Shown here in pieces: positions 54,552-62,793 of a stretch of 64,000 nucleotides of DNA. The notes below the pieces were generated by a model. It was not told the DNA's origin, did not search any database, and saw only the letters and a list, made by a program, of their open reading frames with translations. The stretch covers positions 248,001 through 312,000 of the forward strand of contig NZ_JBHULS010000001.1 in NCBI RefSeq assembly GCF_042684585.1, in the 5' to 3' direction. Source of the stretch: Algorimicrobium sediminis (GTDB lineage Bacteria; Bacteroidota; Bacteroidia; Flavobacteriales; Flavobacteriaceae). The position numbers and the translations under genes are program-made. Position 1 is the first letter of the stretch; every line of letters begins with the position of its first letter.

Positions 54552-55676
54552 ATGATTAAGAAAATAATTTCAGTATTTGCAATGGTCGCCCTAATAGTGG
54601 CCTGTAGTTCTAACGACGATTTAACCTCCAATTCAGGGGGTGTAGCAGATAGTTTTGATAGACAAGCCATGCTAACTAACTGGGCGGATAATATTATTAT
54701 TCCAGTTTTTCAGGATTTAGATGCTAAATTAACAACCTTAACCGGGGCAAAAGATGCTTTTATTGCTTCTCCAAATCAAGCAGCGTTGGAAAACTTACGC
54801 GCAGCCTGGTTGTCTGCATATAAAGTATGGCAGTACGCCGAAATGTTTAATATTGGTCAAGCAGAAGCATTAAATTACTATTCTAAAATGAATATTTATC
54901 CGACCTCTGTTTCAGAAATTGAAGCAAATGTAGCCAGCGGAAATTACGATTTGTCGCATCCTAATAACCAAGATGCGGTTGGATTCCCTGCTTTGGATTA
55001 TCTGCTATTTGGCTTGGGCAGTACCGATGCCAGTATTTTAGATATGTACGCAACAAATGGTAATGCCGGTAAATACCAAACCTACTTATCGGATGTGGTA
55101 AACCAAATGAAAACACTTACCACAACTGTTTTAACTAATTGGACCACGGTTTACAGAGACCAATTTGTAAACAGTACAGCCAATACCGCTACTAGTGCTA
55201 CAAACAAACTGACTAACGATTTTATTTTCTATTACGAAAAAGGCTTACGAGCTAATAAAATTGGTATTCCTGCGGGCGTATTTTCAACCACGCCGCTTCC
55301 AAATAAAACAGAAGCCTTCTACAAAGGTGATGCCTCTAAAGAATTAGCATTGGAAGCTTTAAATGCGGTTCAGGATTTCTTCAACGGTAAAGCCTACAAT
55401 AGCAGCGCTACCAACGCCAGTTTTAGGCAGTATTTACAGTACTTAAACTCTGTAAAAAATGGTGAAGATTTGGTTAGTTTAATAAACAATCAAATTGAAG
55501 TAGCGCGTCAAGAAATAAACGGATTGCAAGCTAATTTTACAGAACAAGTTACAAGCAATAACGCTAAAATGACAGATGCCTATAACGAATTACAGAAAGT
55601 GGTGGTGTTATTAAAGGTAGACATGATTCAGGCTATGAATATTAGTGTGGATTACGTAGATGCAGATGGCGACTAA
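54552..55676 (+). CDS. Imelysin-family (M75-like) lipoprotein
   Basis: 374 residues. The lipobox ALIVACSSNDD (Cys near residue 18) anchors it. WADNIIIPVFQDLDAKL, SAYKVWQYAEMFNIG, FPALDYLLFG and FYYEKGLRANKIGIPAG are the imelysin landmarks. The usual GxHxxE motif is represented as GFPALD, so the His and Glu thought to bind metal are replaced by Pro and Asp. Imelysins are implicated in bacterial iron uptake. It is the second gene of the unit, and a strong terminator hairpin follows its stop. Confidence 0.87.
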   Translation: MIKKIISVFAMVALIVACSSNDDLTSNSGGVADSFDRQAMLTNWADNIIIPVFQDLDAKLTTLTGAKDAFIASPNQAALENLRAAWLSAYKVWQYAEMFNIGQAEALNYYSKMNIYPTSVSEIEANVASGNYDLSHPNNQDAVGFPALDYLLFGLGSTDASILDMYATNGNAGKYQTYLSDVVNQMKTLTTTVLTNWTTVYRDQFVNSTANTATSATNKLTNDFIFYYEKGLRANKIGIPAGVFSTTPLPNKTEAFYKGDASKELALEALNAVQDFFNGKAYNSSATNASFRQYLQYLNSVKNGEDLVSLINNQIEVARQEINGLQANFTEQVTSNNAKMTDAYNELQKVVVLLKVDMIQAMNISVDYVDADGD

Positions 55677-55697
55677 TAAGTTAATAATAAAGTAATT

Positions 55698-55739
55698 AAA
55701 GATTCTTCAACTTTTTAGAGGTTTGAAGAATCTTTTTTT
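55698..55739 (+). terminator. Intrinsic terminator immediately before the HTTM gene
   Basis: AAAGATTCTTCAA / TTGAAGAATCTTT: a 13-pair perfect stem with a 12-base loop, then a run of seven T's (733-739). The HTTM ATG begins at 55743, three bases after the T-run. It should stop or reduce transcription coming from the imelysin gene. Confidence 0.9.
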
Positions 55740-55742
55740 GTT

Positions 55743-57125
55743 ATGAAATTCAACCTACAAACATACGTATCTAAACAAACAAGTGCTGCCCCTTTAGCGG
55801 TTTTCCGAATGCTTTTTGGTATCATGATGCTTTTTAGTATCATTCGGTTTTGGGCCAATGGCTGGATTGAAAAGTTATACATTCTTCCAAAAATGCACTT
55901 TTCGTTTTATGGTTTCGAATGGGTAAAACCATTGGGAGTTTATACCTATGTTCTTTTTATTATTTGCGGTATAGCTGCGTTTTGTGTGGCATTAGGGTTT
56001 AAATACCGGATAGCTATAATTACCTTTTTTTTAAGCTTTACCTATATTGAATTAATGGATAAAACAACTTATTTAAACCATTATTATTTTATAAGTTTAT
56101 TAAGTTTTTTAATGATTTTTTTACCAGCCCATGCTCATTTTTCGGTAGATGGGTATCTGAAAAAAATTAGCTACCAAAAAGTACCAAACTGGACCATAGA
56201 TAGTATAAAACTGCTTCTAGGTATTGTTTATTTTTATGCCGGACTGGCAAAAATTAATAGCGATTGGCTATTTAGAGCCATGCCCTTAAAAATTTGGTTG
56301 CCCTCAAAATACGATTTACCCTTTATTGGCGAAAACCTCATGCAACAAGAATGGTTTCATTTTGCCATGAGCTGGAGTGGTATGTTATACGATTTGTTTA
56401 TTCCGTTTTTACTGCTGTACAAACGCACCCGGTTGTTGGCCTTTGCCTTGGTTGTTTTTTTCCATGTTTTTACAAGGGTGTTGTTCCCAATAGGCATGTT
56501 TCCGTTTATAATGATTGTTTCTACACTAATCTTTTTTGAAGCCGATTTTCATAAAAAAATACTAGCAGGTATAAAAACGCTTATACTTTGGGTTCGTAAA
56601 AAATGGACCTTAAAACCGGTGCATAATTTACGCGAAATAACAGAGTACCAATTTCAAAATAAAAAGGTGTTTTTGCCTTTTCTAGTACTTTTTTTTGTGT
56701 TGCAACTGGTTATACCTTTTCGATATCTAGCCTACCCAGGCGAATTGTTTTGGACCGAAGAAGGTTTCCGATTTTCTTGGCGTGTTATGCTTATAGAAAA
56801 AATGGGTTACACCACATTTACTATTAAAAATGCTGAAACAGGAGCTGCTTTTGTTGTCGATAATTCAGATTTTCTAACATCTTTTCAGGAAAAGCAAATG
56901 AGTTTTCAACCGGATTTTATTTTAGAATACGCGCATTATTTAGGCAATCATTTTTCCCAACAGGGGCACGAAAATGTACAGGTTTTTGCCGAAAGTTACG
57001 TGGCACTAAACGGTAGGCGTAGTCAGCCATTTATTAATCCGACAGTAGATTTATATCAAATAAAAGAATCATTCCAGCATAAATTCTGGATATTACCTTT
57101 CAACGATGAAATTAAAGGACTTTAA
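55743..57125 (+). CDS. HTTM-domain membrane protein (vitamin K-dependent gamma-carboxylase-like)
   Basis: 460 residues. Several membrane segments occupy the first 310 residues (SAAPLAVFRMLFGIMMLFSI, VLFIICGIAAFCVALGF, LLGIVYFYAGLAKIN, ILFPIGMFPFIMIVSTLIFF). FYAGLAKINSDWLFRAMPLK and VVFFHVFTRVLFPIGMFPF are HTTM landmarks. The C-terminal part, after about residue 330, looks soluble (FRFSWRVMLIEKMGYTTF). The eukaryotic relative carboxylates glutamate; bacterial functions are largely unknown. It overlaps the TonB-receptor gene by 20 bases, so the two are translationally linked. Confidence 0.85.
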   Translation: MKFNLQTYVSKQTSAAPLAVFRMLFGIMMLFSIIRFWANGWIEKLYILPKMHFSFYGFEWVKPLGVYTYVLFIICGIAAFCVALGFKYRIAIITFFLSFTYIELMDKTTYLNHYYFISLLSFLMIFLPAHAHFSVDGYLKKISYQKVPNWTIDSIKLLLGIVYFYAGLAKINSDWLFRAMPLKIWLPSKYDLPFIGENLMQQEWFHFAMSWSGMLYDLFIPFLLLYKRTRLLAFALVVFFHVFTRVLFPIGMFPFIMIVSTLIFFEADFHKKILAGIKTLILWVRKKWTLKPVHNLREITEYQFQNKKVFLPFLVLFFVLQLVIPFRYLAYPGELFWTEEGFRFSWRVMLIEKMGYTTFTIKNAETGAAFVVDNSDFLTSFQEKQMSFQPDFILEYAHYLGNHFSQQGHENVQVFAESYVALNGRRSQPFINPTVDLYQIKESFQHKFWILPFNDEIKGL

Positions 57126-59538
57126 AGTAATTAGTTTATTAGCAGTGCTGTTTGTAGGAGTTTCCTCATGGGCGCAGCAAACCGTATCGGGCATTGTAAC
57201 CCACGCCGAAACCAATACACCTATTGAAAATGTAGAGGTATATGACAAGGATTCGGGGCTACTAGCTAAAACAAATGCATCGGGTTATTACCAGTTTTCT
57301 ACAGTAAAAGAAAACCTAACCGTTGTGTTTTTCTCTTACGAGTTTGATGTGTTAGAAATACCGGTACAAGTTAGTACTAGCCAAACGCTACAGGTGCAGC
57401 TAACACCTTTAAGCGTGTCATTATCCGAAGTGGAATTGTTTGCCCGTAAAAGTCAAGTGTTTGCGCTATCCAGATTAAAAGATGTGGAAGGTACCGCAAT
57501 TTACGCCGGTAAGAAAACGGAAGTGGTTTTAGTGGACCAAAGCATGGCCAATTTAGCTAGTAACAATGCGCGTCAAATTTACAGTCAGGTGGTGGGTTTA
57601 AATATTTATCAAAACGACGACGCTGGTCTGCAATTAAATATTGGAGGTCGTGGTTTAGATCCTAATCGGACCTCTAATTTTAACACGCGCCAAAATGGCT
57701 ACGATATTAGTGCTGATGTTTTAGGATATCCAGAAAGCTATTACACACCCGCATCCGAAGGCTTGGAATCAGTACAAGTAATTAGAGGTGCAGCCTCGTT
57801 AGAATTTGGAACCCAATTTGGTGGGTTGGTTAATTTTAAAATGAAACAGCCCAACCCCAACAAGCCACTGGAACTTATTACCCGTAATACCGTTGGTAGT
57901 TATGGTTTGTATACCAATTTTACCAGTGTAAGTGGCACTAAAAACAACTGGAGTTATTACGGTTATTTTAACTACAAACAAGGCGACGGTTTCAGACCAA
58001 ATTCGCAATTTGAATCCAAAAATGTTTATGCTCATATAGGCTATAAATTTTCTGAAAATACTTCGGTAACTACCGAGTTTACTTACATGCGTTATTTGGC
58101 ACAGCAAGCGGGAGGCTTAACCGATGCCATGTTTTATAGCAACCCCTACCAAAGTAACCGGGAGCGCAATTGGTTTCAAGTAAATTGGCTTTTGTACAAT
58201 GCAAAATTAACTCATAAGTTTTCAGAAACAAGCGATTTTACGTTTAGTGTTTTTGGTTTGCAAGCATCCCGATATGCTTTGGGTTTCAGAACCAACCGCG
58301 TGGACCAAATAGACCCAGGAAATGAGCGCGATTTAATAAAAGGGGATTTTAAAAATTTCGGATTTGAAACCCGTTATCTAAACACCTATAAGCTGCTTAA
58401 TAAAGAGGCAACTTTTTTAGTTGGTGCCAAGTATTACAACGCTAATAATACACAAACACAAGGGCCTGGAAGTGCTGGCGCGGGTGCGGATTTTAATTTT
58501 TACACCAATGCATTTCCAAACTATCCAAACCAATCCGATTACCAACTGCCTAATTTAAATATGGCTGTTTTTGGTGAAAATATCTTTTATGTTTCGAATA
58601 AATTTTCTGTGACACCTGGATTCCGATTTGAGTATATAAAAACAGAAAGCGATGGTTTTTTTAAGGAAATAAGACTGGATGGTGCCGGAAACCCTATTTT
58701 TAATGAAACAGTTTTTGAAAAACAAAATTTTGAGAGGTCGTTTGTTTTACTCGGAGTGGGTTTAAGTTATAAAGCGAATAGCGCGCTAGAATTTTACGGA
58801 AATATATCACAAAATTACCGCTCTGTAACCTTTGCGGATATTAGTATTTTTAATCCAGCATTTGCAATCGATCCCAATATAACCGATGAGGAAGGCTTTA
58901 CAGCCGATTTAGGCTTGCGCGGTAATTTTAAAGGCATTATTTCCTACGATGCAAACGTATTTAGTTTGGTTTATAAAAATCGTATTGGGTTTGTACAAGA
59001 AGTACTGCCAGGTTCGCGTATAATAAGTTTGCGTACCAATGTAGGTGATGCCATTATGTACGGCGTAGAGTCATTGTTTGATATAAATGTGAAAGATATT
59101 ATTGGTTTAAACGCTAAATACAGTTTAAATTATTTTATAAATACATCGCTTATAAACTCGGAGTACACAGCCTCCAACAAAGTTGGTATTAAAGGTAATA
59201 AAGTAGAATTTGTACCCGAACTTAACTTTAAAACAGGCTTAAAATTTGGTTATAAAAACATATTAGCGAGTGTGCAATATTCGCATTTATCCAATCAGTT
59301 TACCGATGCTACAAATTCCGTTGAGTCGAATATTGGTGGGGTTATAGGCGAAATACCTAGCTACCATATTTTAGATGTTTCGGTGTCTTACAATTACAAG
59401 CGTTTTAAGCTAGAGGCGGGTGTAAACAACCTGACGGATAATGCCTATTTTACGCGTAGAGCTACTGGCTATCCAGGACCAGGAATAATTCCATCGGCAC
59501 CCAGAAACTGGTATACAACCTTGCAAATTAAAATTTAA
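57106..59538 (+). CDS. TonB-dependent receptor, FecA-like, with CarboxypepD-regulatory domain
   Basis: 810 residues. The signal peptide ends near SSWAQ (residues 19-23). A CarboxypepD-reg-like domain (TVSGIVTHAETNTPIENVEV to about residue 105) precedes the plug (about 115-245: ARQIYSQVVGLNIYQN, LQLNIGGRGLDPNRTSNFNT, SVQVIRGAASLEFGTQFGGL). The rest is a beta barrel ending AGVNNLTDNAYFTRRATGY and a C-terminal aromatic residue pattern. It should import a ligand across the outer membrane with TonB energy; its plug resembles FecA-type siderophore receptors. It ends the unit and is followed by a hairpin. Confidence 0.92.
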   Translation: MKLKDFKVISLLAVLFVGVSSWAQQTVSGIVTHAETNTPIENVEVYDKDSGLLAKTNASGYYQFSTVKENLTVVFFSYEFDVLEIPVQVSTSQTLQVQLTPLSVSLSEVELFARKSQVFALSRLKDVEGTAIYAGKKTEVVLVDQSMANLASNNARQIYSQVVGLNIYQNDDAGLQLNIGGRGLDPNRTSNFNTRQNGYDISADVLGYPESYYTPASEGLESVQVIRGAASLEFGTQFGGLVNFKMKQPNPNKPLELITRNTVGSYGLYTNFTSVSGTKNNWSYYGYFNYKQGDGFRPNSQFESKNVYAHIGYKFSENTSVTTEFTYMRYLAQQAGGLTDAMFYSNPYQSNRERNWFQVNWLLYNAKLTHKFSETSDFTFSVFGLQASRYALGFRTNRVDQIDPGNERDLIKGDFKNFGFETRYLNTYKLLNKEATFLVGAKYYNANNTQTQGPGSAGAGADFNFYTNAFPNYPNQSDYQLPNLNMAVFGENIFYVSNKFSVTPGFRFEYIKTESDGFFKEIRLDGAGNPIFNETVFEKQNFERSFVLLGVGLSYKANSALEFYGNISQNYRSVTFADISIFNPAFAIDPNITDEEGFTADLGLRGNFKGIISYDANVFSLVYKNRIGFVQEVLPGSRIISLRTNVGDAIMYGVESLFDINVKDIIGLNAKYSLNYFINTSLINSEYTASNKVGIKGNKVEFVPELNFKTGLKFGYKNILASVQYSHLSNQFTDATNSVESNIGGVIGEIPSYHILDVSVSYNYKRFKLEAGVNNLTDNAYFTRRATGYPGPGIIPSAPRNWYTTLQIKI

Positions 59539-59562
59539 TTTCAAGTAAAAAAAAAACAAACA

Positions 59563-59600
59563 TAAAAGGGCAAGTTTGGGTTTGGCAACCGGCCCTTTTA
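59563..59600 (+). terminator. Hairpin after the TonB-receptor gene
   Basis: TAAAAGGGC (59563-59571) pairs with GCCCTTTTA (59592-59600), with a smaller inner stem GGTT / AACC. It lies 24 bases after the stop; the rest of the gap to guaB shows no gene. Confidence 0.65.
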
Positions 59601-59766
59601 CACTATCTAGAAAACCTAAAAAAGCCCGCTTTAAACTAATATACGCTAGGTAGTAAGTGATATATTAGTCTTTACAAACGACTTATCCTTTTGTTTTTTT
59701 TCAAGCTAATTTGGTTACAATGCATAATTTATTAATAACTTAAAACCAATTTCTTTATATAAATTG

Positions 59767-59774
59767 TATATTTG
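59767..59774 (+). promoter_or_regulatory. -7 box upstream of guaB
   Basis: TATATTTG matches TAnnTTTG, 26 bases before the ATG at 59801. A canonical -33 partner was not found. Confidence 0.4.
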
Positions 59775-59800
59775 CACGCAATTATAACCGTAATTGCATC

Positions 59801-61273
59801 ATGATAGCACACACCAACAAAATTTTAGGCGAAGGATTAACATACGACGACGTTTTATTAGTTCCAGCATTCTCTGAAGTTTTACCACGCGAAGTTAGCA
59901 TTCAATCTAAATTTTCTAAAAATATAACCTTAAATGTTCCCATTGTATCCGCTGCTATGGATACCGTAACGGAGAGCAAAATGGCTATAGCTATGGCGCA
60001 GGAAGGTGGCATTGGTGTATTACACAAAAACATGACCATTGAGGCGCAAGCCTTTAAGGTGCGCAAAGTAAAACGTGCTGAAAGCGGTATGATAATCGAT
60101 CCGGTTACATTACCCTTAACCGCTGTTGTTGGCGATGCCAAACAAAATATGGCCGAATACAGTATTGGTGGTATTCCTATTATTGATGCCGACGGTTTTT
60201 TAAAAGGTATTGTTACGAATCGGGATTTGCGTTTTGAAAAAAATAATGCCCGACCAATTGTTGAAGTTATGACCTCGGAGAATTTAGTTACTGCAGGTAG
60301 AGGCACTTCATTGCAGGATGCCGAAGGTATTTTGCAAGAAAATAAAATTGAAAAATTACCAGTTGTTGATGAAAATAATAAGCTAATAGGCTTAATTACA
60401 TTTCGCGATATTACCAAACTAACACAAAAACCAAACGCAAATAAAGATTCTTTTGGGCGTTTGCGCGTTGCAGCCGCTATAGGTGTTACTGGCGATGCTC
60501 TAGAGCGTGCGGAAGCCTTGGTAGCTGCTGGTGTAGATGCCATAATTATCGATACGGCCCACGGCCATACCAAAGGCGTGGTAACTATTTTAAAAGAAGT
60601 TAAATCTAAATTTCCAGAGTTAGATGTGGTGGTTGGTAACATTGCGACTGCCGAAGCAGCTAAATATTTAGTGGAAGCAGGTGCGGATGCCGTTAAGGTT
60701 GGAATAGGACCCGGCTCAATTTGTACCACACGTGTGGTTGCAGGAGTTGGTTTTCCGCAGTTTTCTGCTGTTTTAGAAGTGGCAGCAGCCATTAAAGGTT
60801 CCGGTGTTCCGGTAATTGCCGATGGCGGTATTCGGTATACTGGGGATATTCCGAAAGCATTGGCTGCAGGAGCCGACTCGGTAATGCTTGGGTCTTTATT
60901 GGCCGGAACTAAAGAATCGCCTGGCGAAACTATTATCTATGAAGGCCGAAAATTTAAGTCGTACCGCGGTATGGGTTCTGTGGAAGCCATGAAGCAAGGT
61001 AGTAAAGATCGGTATTTCCAGGATGTTGAAGACGATATTAAAAAATTAGTGCCAGAAGGTATTGTTGGTCGCGTTCCATATAAAGGCGAATTACATGAAA
61101 GCATTCACCAATTTGTAGGAGGTTTGCGTGCAGGTATGGGATATTGTGGCGCTAAAAACGTCGAAACCTTAAAAGAGTCTGGTCGTTTTGTAAAAATTAC
61201 CGCTTCTGGAATTAATGAAAGTCACCCGCACGATGTTACCATTACTAAAGAATCGCCTAATTATTCGCGTTAA
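59801..61273 (+). CDS. guaB: Inosine-5'-monophosphate dehydrogenase
   Basis: 490 residues. YDDVLLVPAFSEVLPREV is the conserved start. The paired CBS domains occupy about residues 95-205 between two halves of the barrel (YSIGGIPIIDADGFLKGIVTNRDL). The catalytic loop is GIGPGSICTTRVVAGVG with the active Cys near residue 308. YRGMGSVEAMKQGSKDRYF is the flap, and the C-terminal Glu/Lys segment ends the protein. It oxidises IMP to XMP, the committed step of guanine nucleotide synthesis. It stands alone with its own promoter. Confidence 0.96.
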   Translation: MIAHTNKILGEGLTYDDVLLVPAFSEVLPREVSIQSKFSKNITLNVPIVSAAMDTVTESKMAIAMAQEGGIGVLHKNMTIEAQAFKVRKVKRAESGMIIDPVTLPLTAVVGDAKQNMAEYSIGGIPIIDADGFLKGIVTNRDLRFEKNNARPIVEVMTSENLVTAGRGTSLQDAEGILQENKIEKLPVVDENNKLIGLITFRDITKLTQKPNANKDSFGRLRVAAAIGVTGDALERAEALVAAGVDAIIIDTAHGHTKGVVTILKEVKSKFPELDVVVGNIATAEAAKYLVEAGADAVKVGIGPGSICTTRVVAGVGFPQFSAVLEVAAAIKGSGVPVIADGGIRYTGDIPKALAAGADSVMLGSLLAGTKESPGETIIYEGRKFKSYRGMGSVEAMKQGSKDRYFQDVEDDIKKLVPEGIVGRVPYKGELHESIHQFVGGLRAGMGYCGAKNVETLKESGRFVKITASGINESHPHDVTITKESPNYSR

Positions 61274-61479
61274 CCTTGATTTGTTGGTTTACTGTGCAAG
61301 TAAATGGTTAAAAAACAGCTTTTTCCGCCAACATTGAGCATCTTTTTATAATGCGCCGCTTTATTTAGTTTTCTAAAACATTGAATTTTAACAAAGACAA
61401 TCTTTCTTAATAGTTATAATTAGTTGGGGTGTGCATTGCAATAACTCACCTATAAACAGCTTTTTATAAAGCTAGGTAC

Positions 61480-61785
61480 TTATTTGTTTTTATAATCTTT
61501 AGAATTGGCGCGAATAAGCATATAAGGAACACCCACACCTACGGCAATTAAGGTGGTGTAAGAACCAATTTGCATGTTGTTACATATTTTAGCGCCCGCG
61601 TAACCCAGCACAATAATTATAGCCATGGCATACATGGTATTGGCGTATAATACAGCTATTTTTTCAATGTTATACTGCGCTTTTTTATCATCAGACATGG
61701 TGTTATAACCGGCAATTAAATCATATAGTTTTAAGGATTTAATTAAGTAGGCAACTATACTTAAAATAATGGCAGTTATAATCAT
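61480..61785 (-). CDS. DUF3784 small membrane protein
   Basis: 101 residues with three hydrophobic segments (IITAIILSIVAYLI, YAMAIIIVLGYAG, TTLIAVGVGVPYMLI). LIAGYNTMSDDKKAQYNIEK matches the DUF3784 pattern. The function is unknown. Its start overlaps the upstream small gene by 4 bases (ATGA on the minus strand), so they form a two-gene unit. A short hairpin AGCTTT / AAAGCT (61458-61473) follows the stop. The 206-base gap to guaB shows no gene. Confidence 0.75.
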   Translation of the reverse strand: MIITAIILSIVAYLIKSLKLYDLIAGYNTMSDDKKAQYNIEKIAVLYANTMYAMAIIIVLGYAGAKICNNMQIGSYTTLIAVGVGVPYMLIRANSKDYKNK

Positions 61786-62024
61786 GGTTCAGGTGTATAT
61801 ACTTGACCTCGATGTGGTTTAAGTGCATCGCGAATGGGTTTCATCTCATTTTCTGGAACCACCAAATAGGCAATGGCATGCATATCGTTTTCGGCTTGAT
61901 ATCCAGTAATATTTAAATCTAATTTATGGTTTTGGATATATTCTTTTAAATGAATTTCATGATGTTCAGCTATTTTCAAGGCGTCTGGCCCTCTAAAATC
62001 CCATATCAATTTTAAATCTCTCAT
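61782..62024 (-). CDS. Small conserved hypothetical protein
   Basis: 80 residues. I do not recognise a named family. It is predominantly soluble and mixed alpha/beta: LIWDFRGPDALKIAEHHEIH, then a stretch with AIAYLVVPE and a C-terminus rich in His/Arg/Pro. The pattern (beta-alpha with HHxxHL, then a second beta pair) looks like a small ferredoxin-like fold. It is cotranscribed with the DUF3784 gene by overlap. The start ATG is well positioned, and no other gene covers this stretch. Confidence 0.6.
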   Translation of the reverse strand: MRDLKLIWDFRGPDALKIAEHHEIHLKEYIQNHKLDLNITGYQAENDMHAIAYLVVPENEMKPIRDALKPHRGQVYTPEP

Positions 62025-62139
62025 CTGTCAATTTTTGCTAAATATCGCTAATAAATAAATGAATTTCAAGCTTAATTTTACTTTTAAATGAAATTTTAAT
62101 ACCTTACTGTTTAAATAACTAACAACTAAAATGTAAGCT

Positions 62140-62793
62140 ATGAAACCCGAGGTTGGTACTAATTTTAAAGAAGGACAGGCTCAAATTTTTTCAAATTCAT
62201 TTTTAGAACGTTTAACAAAAACCAGTCCCGTTGCTAATATTGTAGTATATGGTTTGGTAATAATGGGTTTGGTGTATGTGGCTTTATTTGTTAGGGCGCT
62301 ACCTTTGGTATATTTTGGTGCCTTGTTTTTAGGTGGCTTGTTTTTTTGGACGTTTGCCGAATATATATTGCATAGGTATGTTTTTCATTGGGTAACCGAA
62401 GCAAAGTGGTCGCAACGGTTTCATTTTATTATGCATGGGGCGCATCATCATTTTCCTAAAGACGAACAGCGTTTACTAATGCCCCCAGTTCCTGGGCTCA
62501 TTTTAGCTAGTTTATTATTTGCCTTTTTTTATTTTATGTTTTGGTTGGCAGGTATTACCAATTTAGTGTTCGGTTTTTTTCCAGGTTTTTTTGTAGGTTA
62601 TTTATTGTATTCTTTCGTGCACAGAGCCATGCACATAAAACGACCACCTAAAAAATTCAAGAAATTGTGGTTGCACCATAGTCTTCACCACTATCAATAC
62701 CCCAATAAGGCATTTGGCGTTTCCAATACCTTTTGGGATCGGGTTTTTGGCACGATGCCTCCAAAAGCTAACCGACAAAATAAAACGGCTTAA
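62140..62793 (+). CDS. Sterol desaturase / fatty acid hydroxylase-family membrane protein
   Basis: 217 residues with about four membrane segments. The eight-histidine di-iron motifs are present: EYILHRYVFHW, MHGAHHHFPKDEQR, HRAMHI and HHSLHHYQYP. This is the pattern of fatty-acid 2-hydroxylases acting on lipids in the inner membrane; in Bacteroidota such enzymes are candidates for hydroxylating sphingolipid or amino-lipid chains. Its stop shares the bases TTAA (CTTAAG palindrome, 62789-62794) with the stop of the convergent protease gene. Confidence 0.82.
   Translation: MKPEVGTNFKEGQAQIFSNSFLERLTKTSPVANIVVYGLVIMGLVYVALFVRALPLVYFGALFLGGLFFWTFAEYILHRYVFHWVTEAKWSQRFHFIMHGAHHHFPKDEQRLLMPPVPGLILASLLFAFFYFMFWLAGITNLVFGFFPGFFVGYLLYSFVHRAMHIKRPPKKFKKLWLHHSLHHYQYPNKAFGVSNTFWDRVFGTMPPKANRQNKTA

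Noticed and set aside
59902..60792. A 296-residue ORF antisense to guaB
   Set aside because: It lies entirely inside a clear guaB gene and its low-complexity Ala/Ser/Thr composition is that of a shadow frame.
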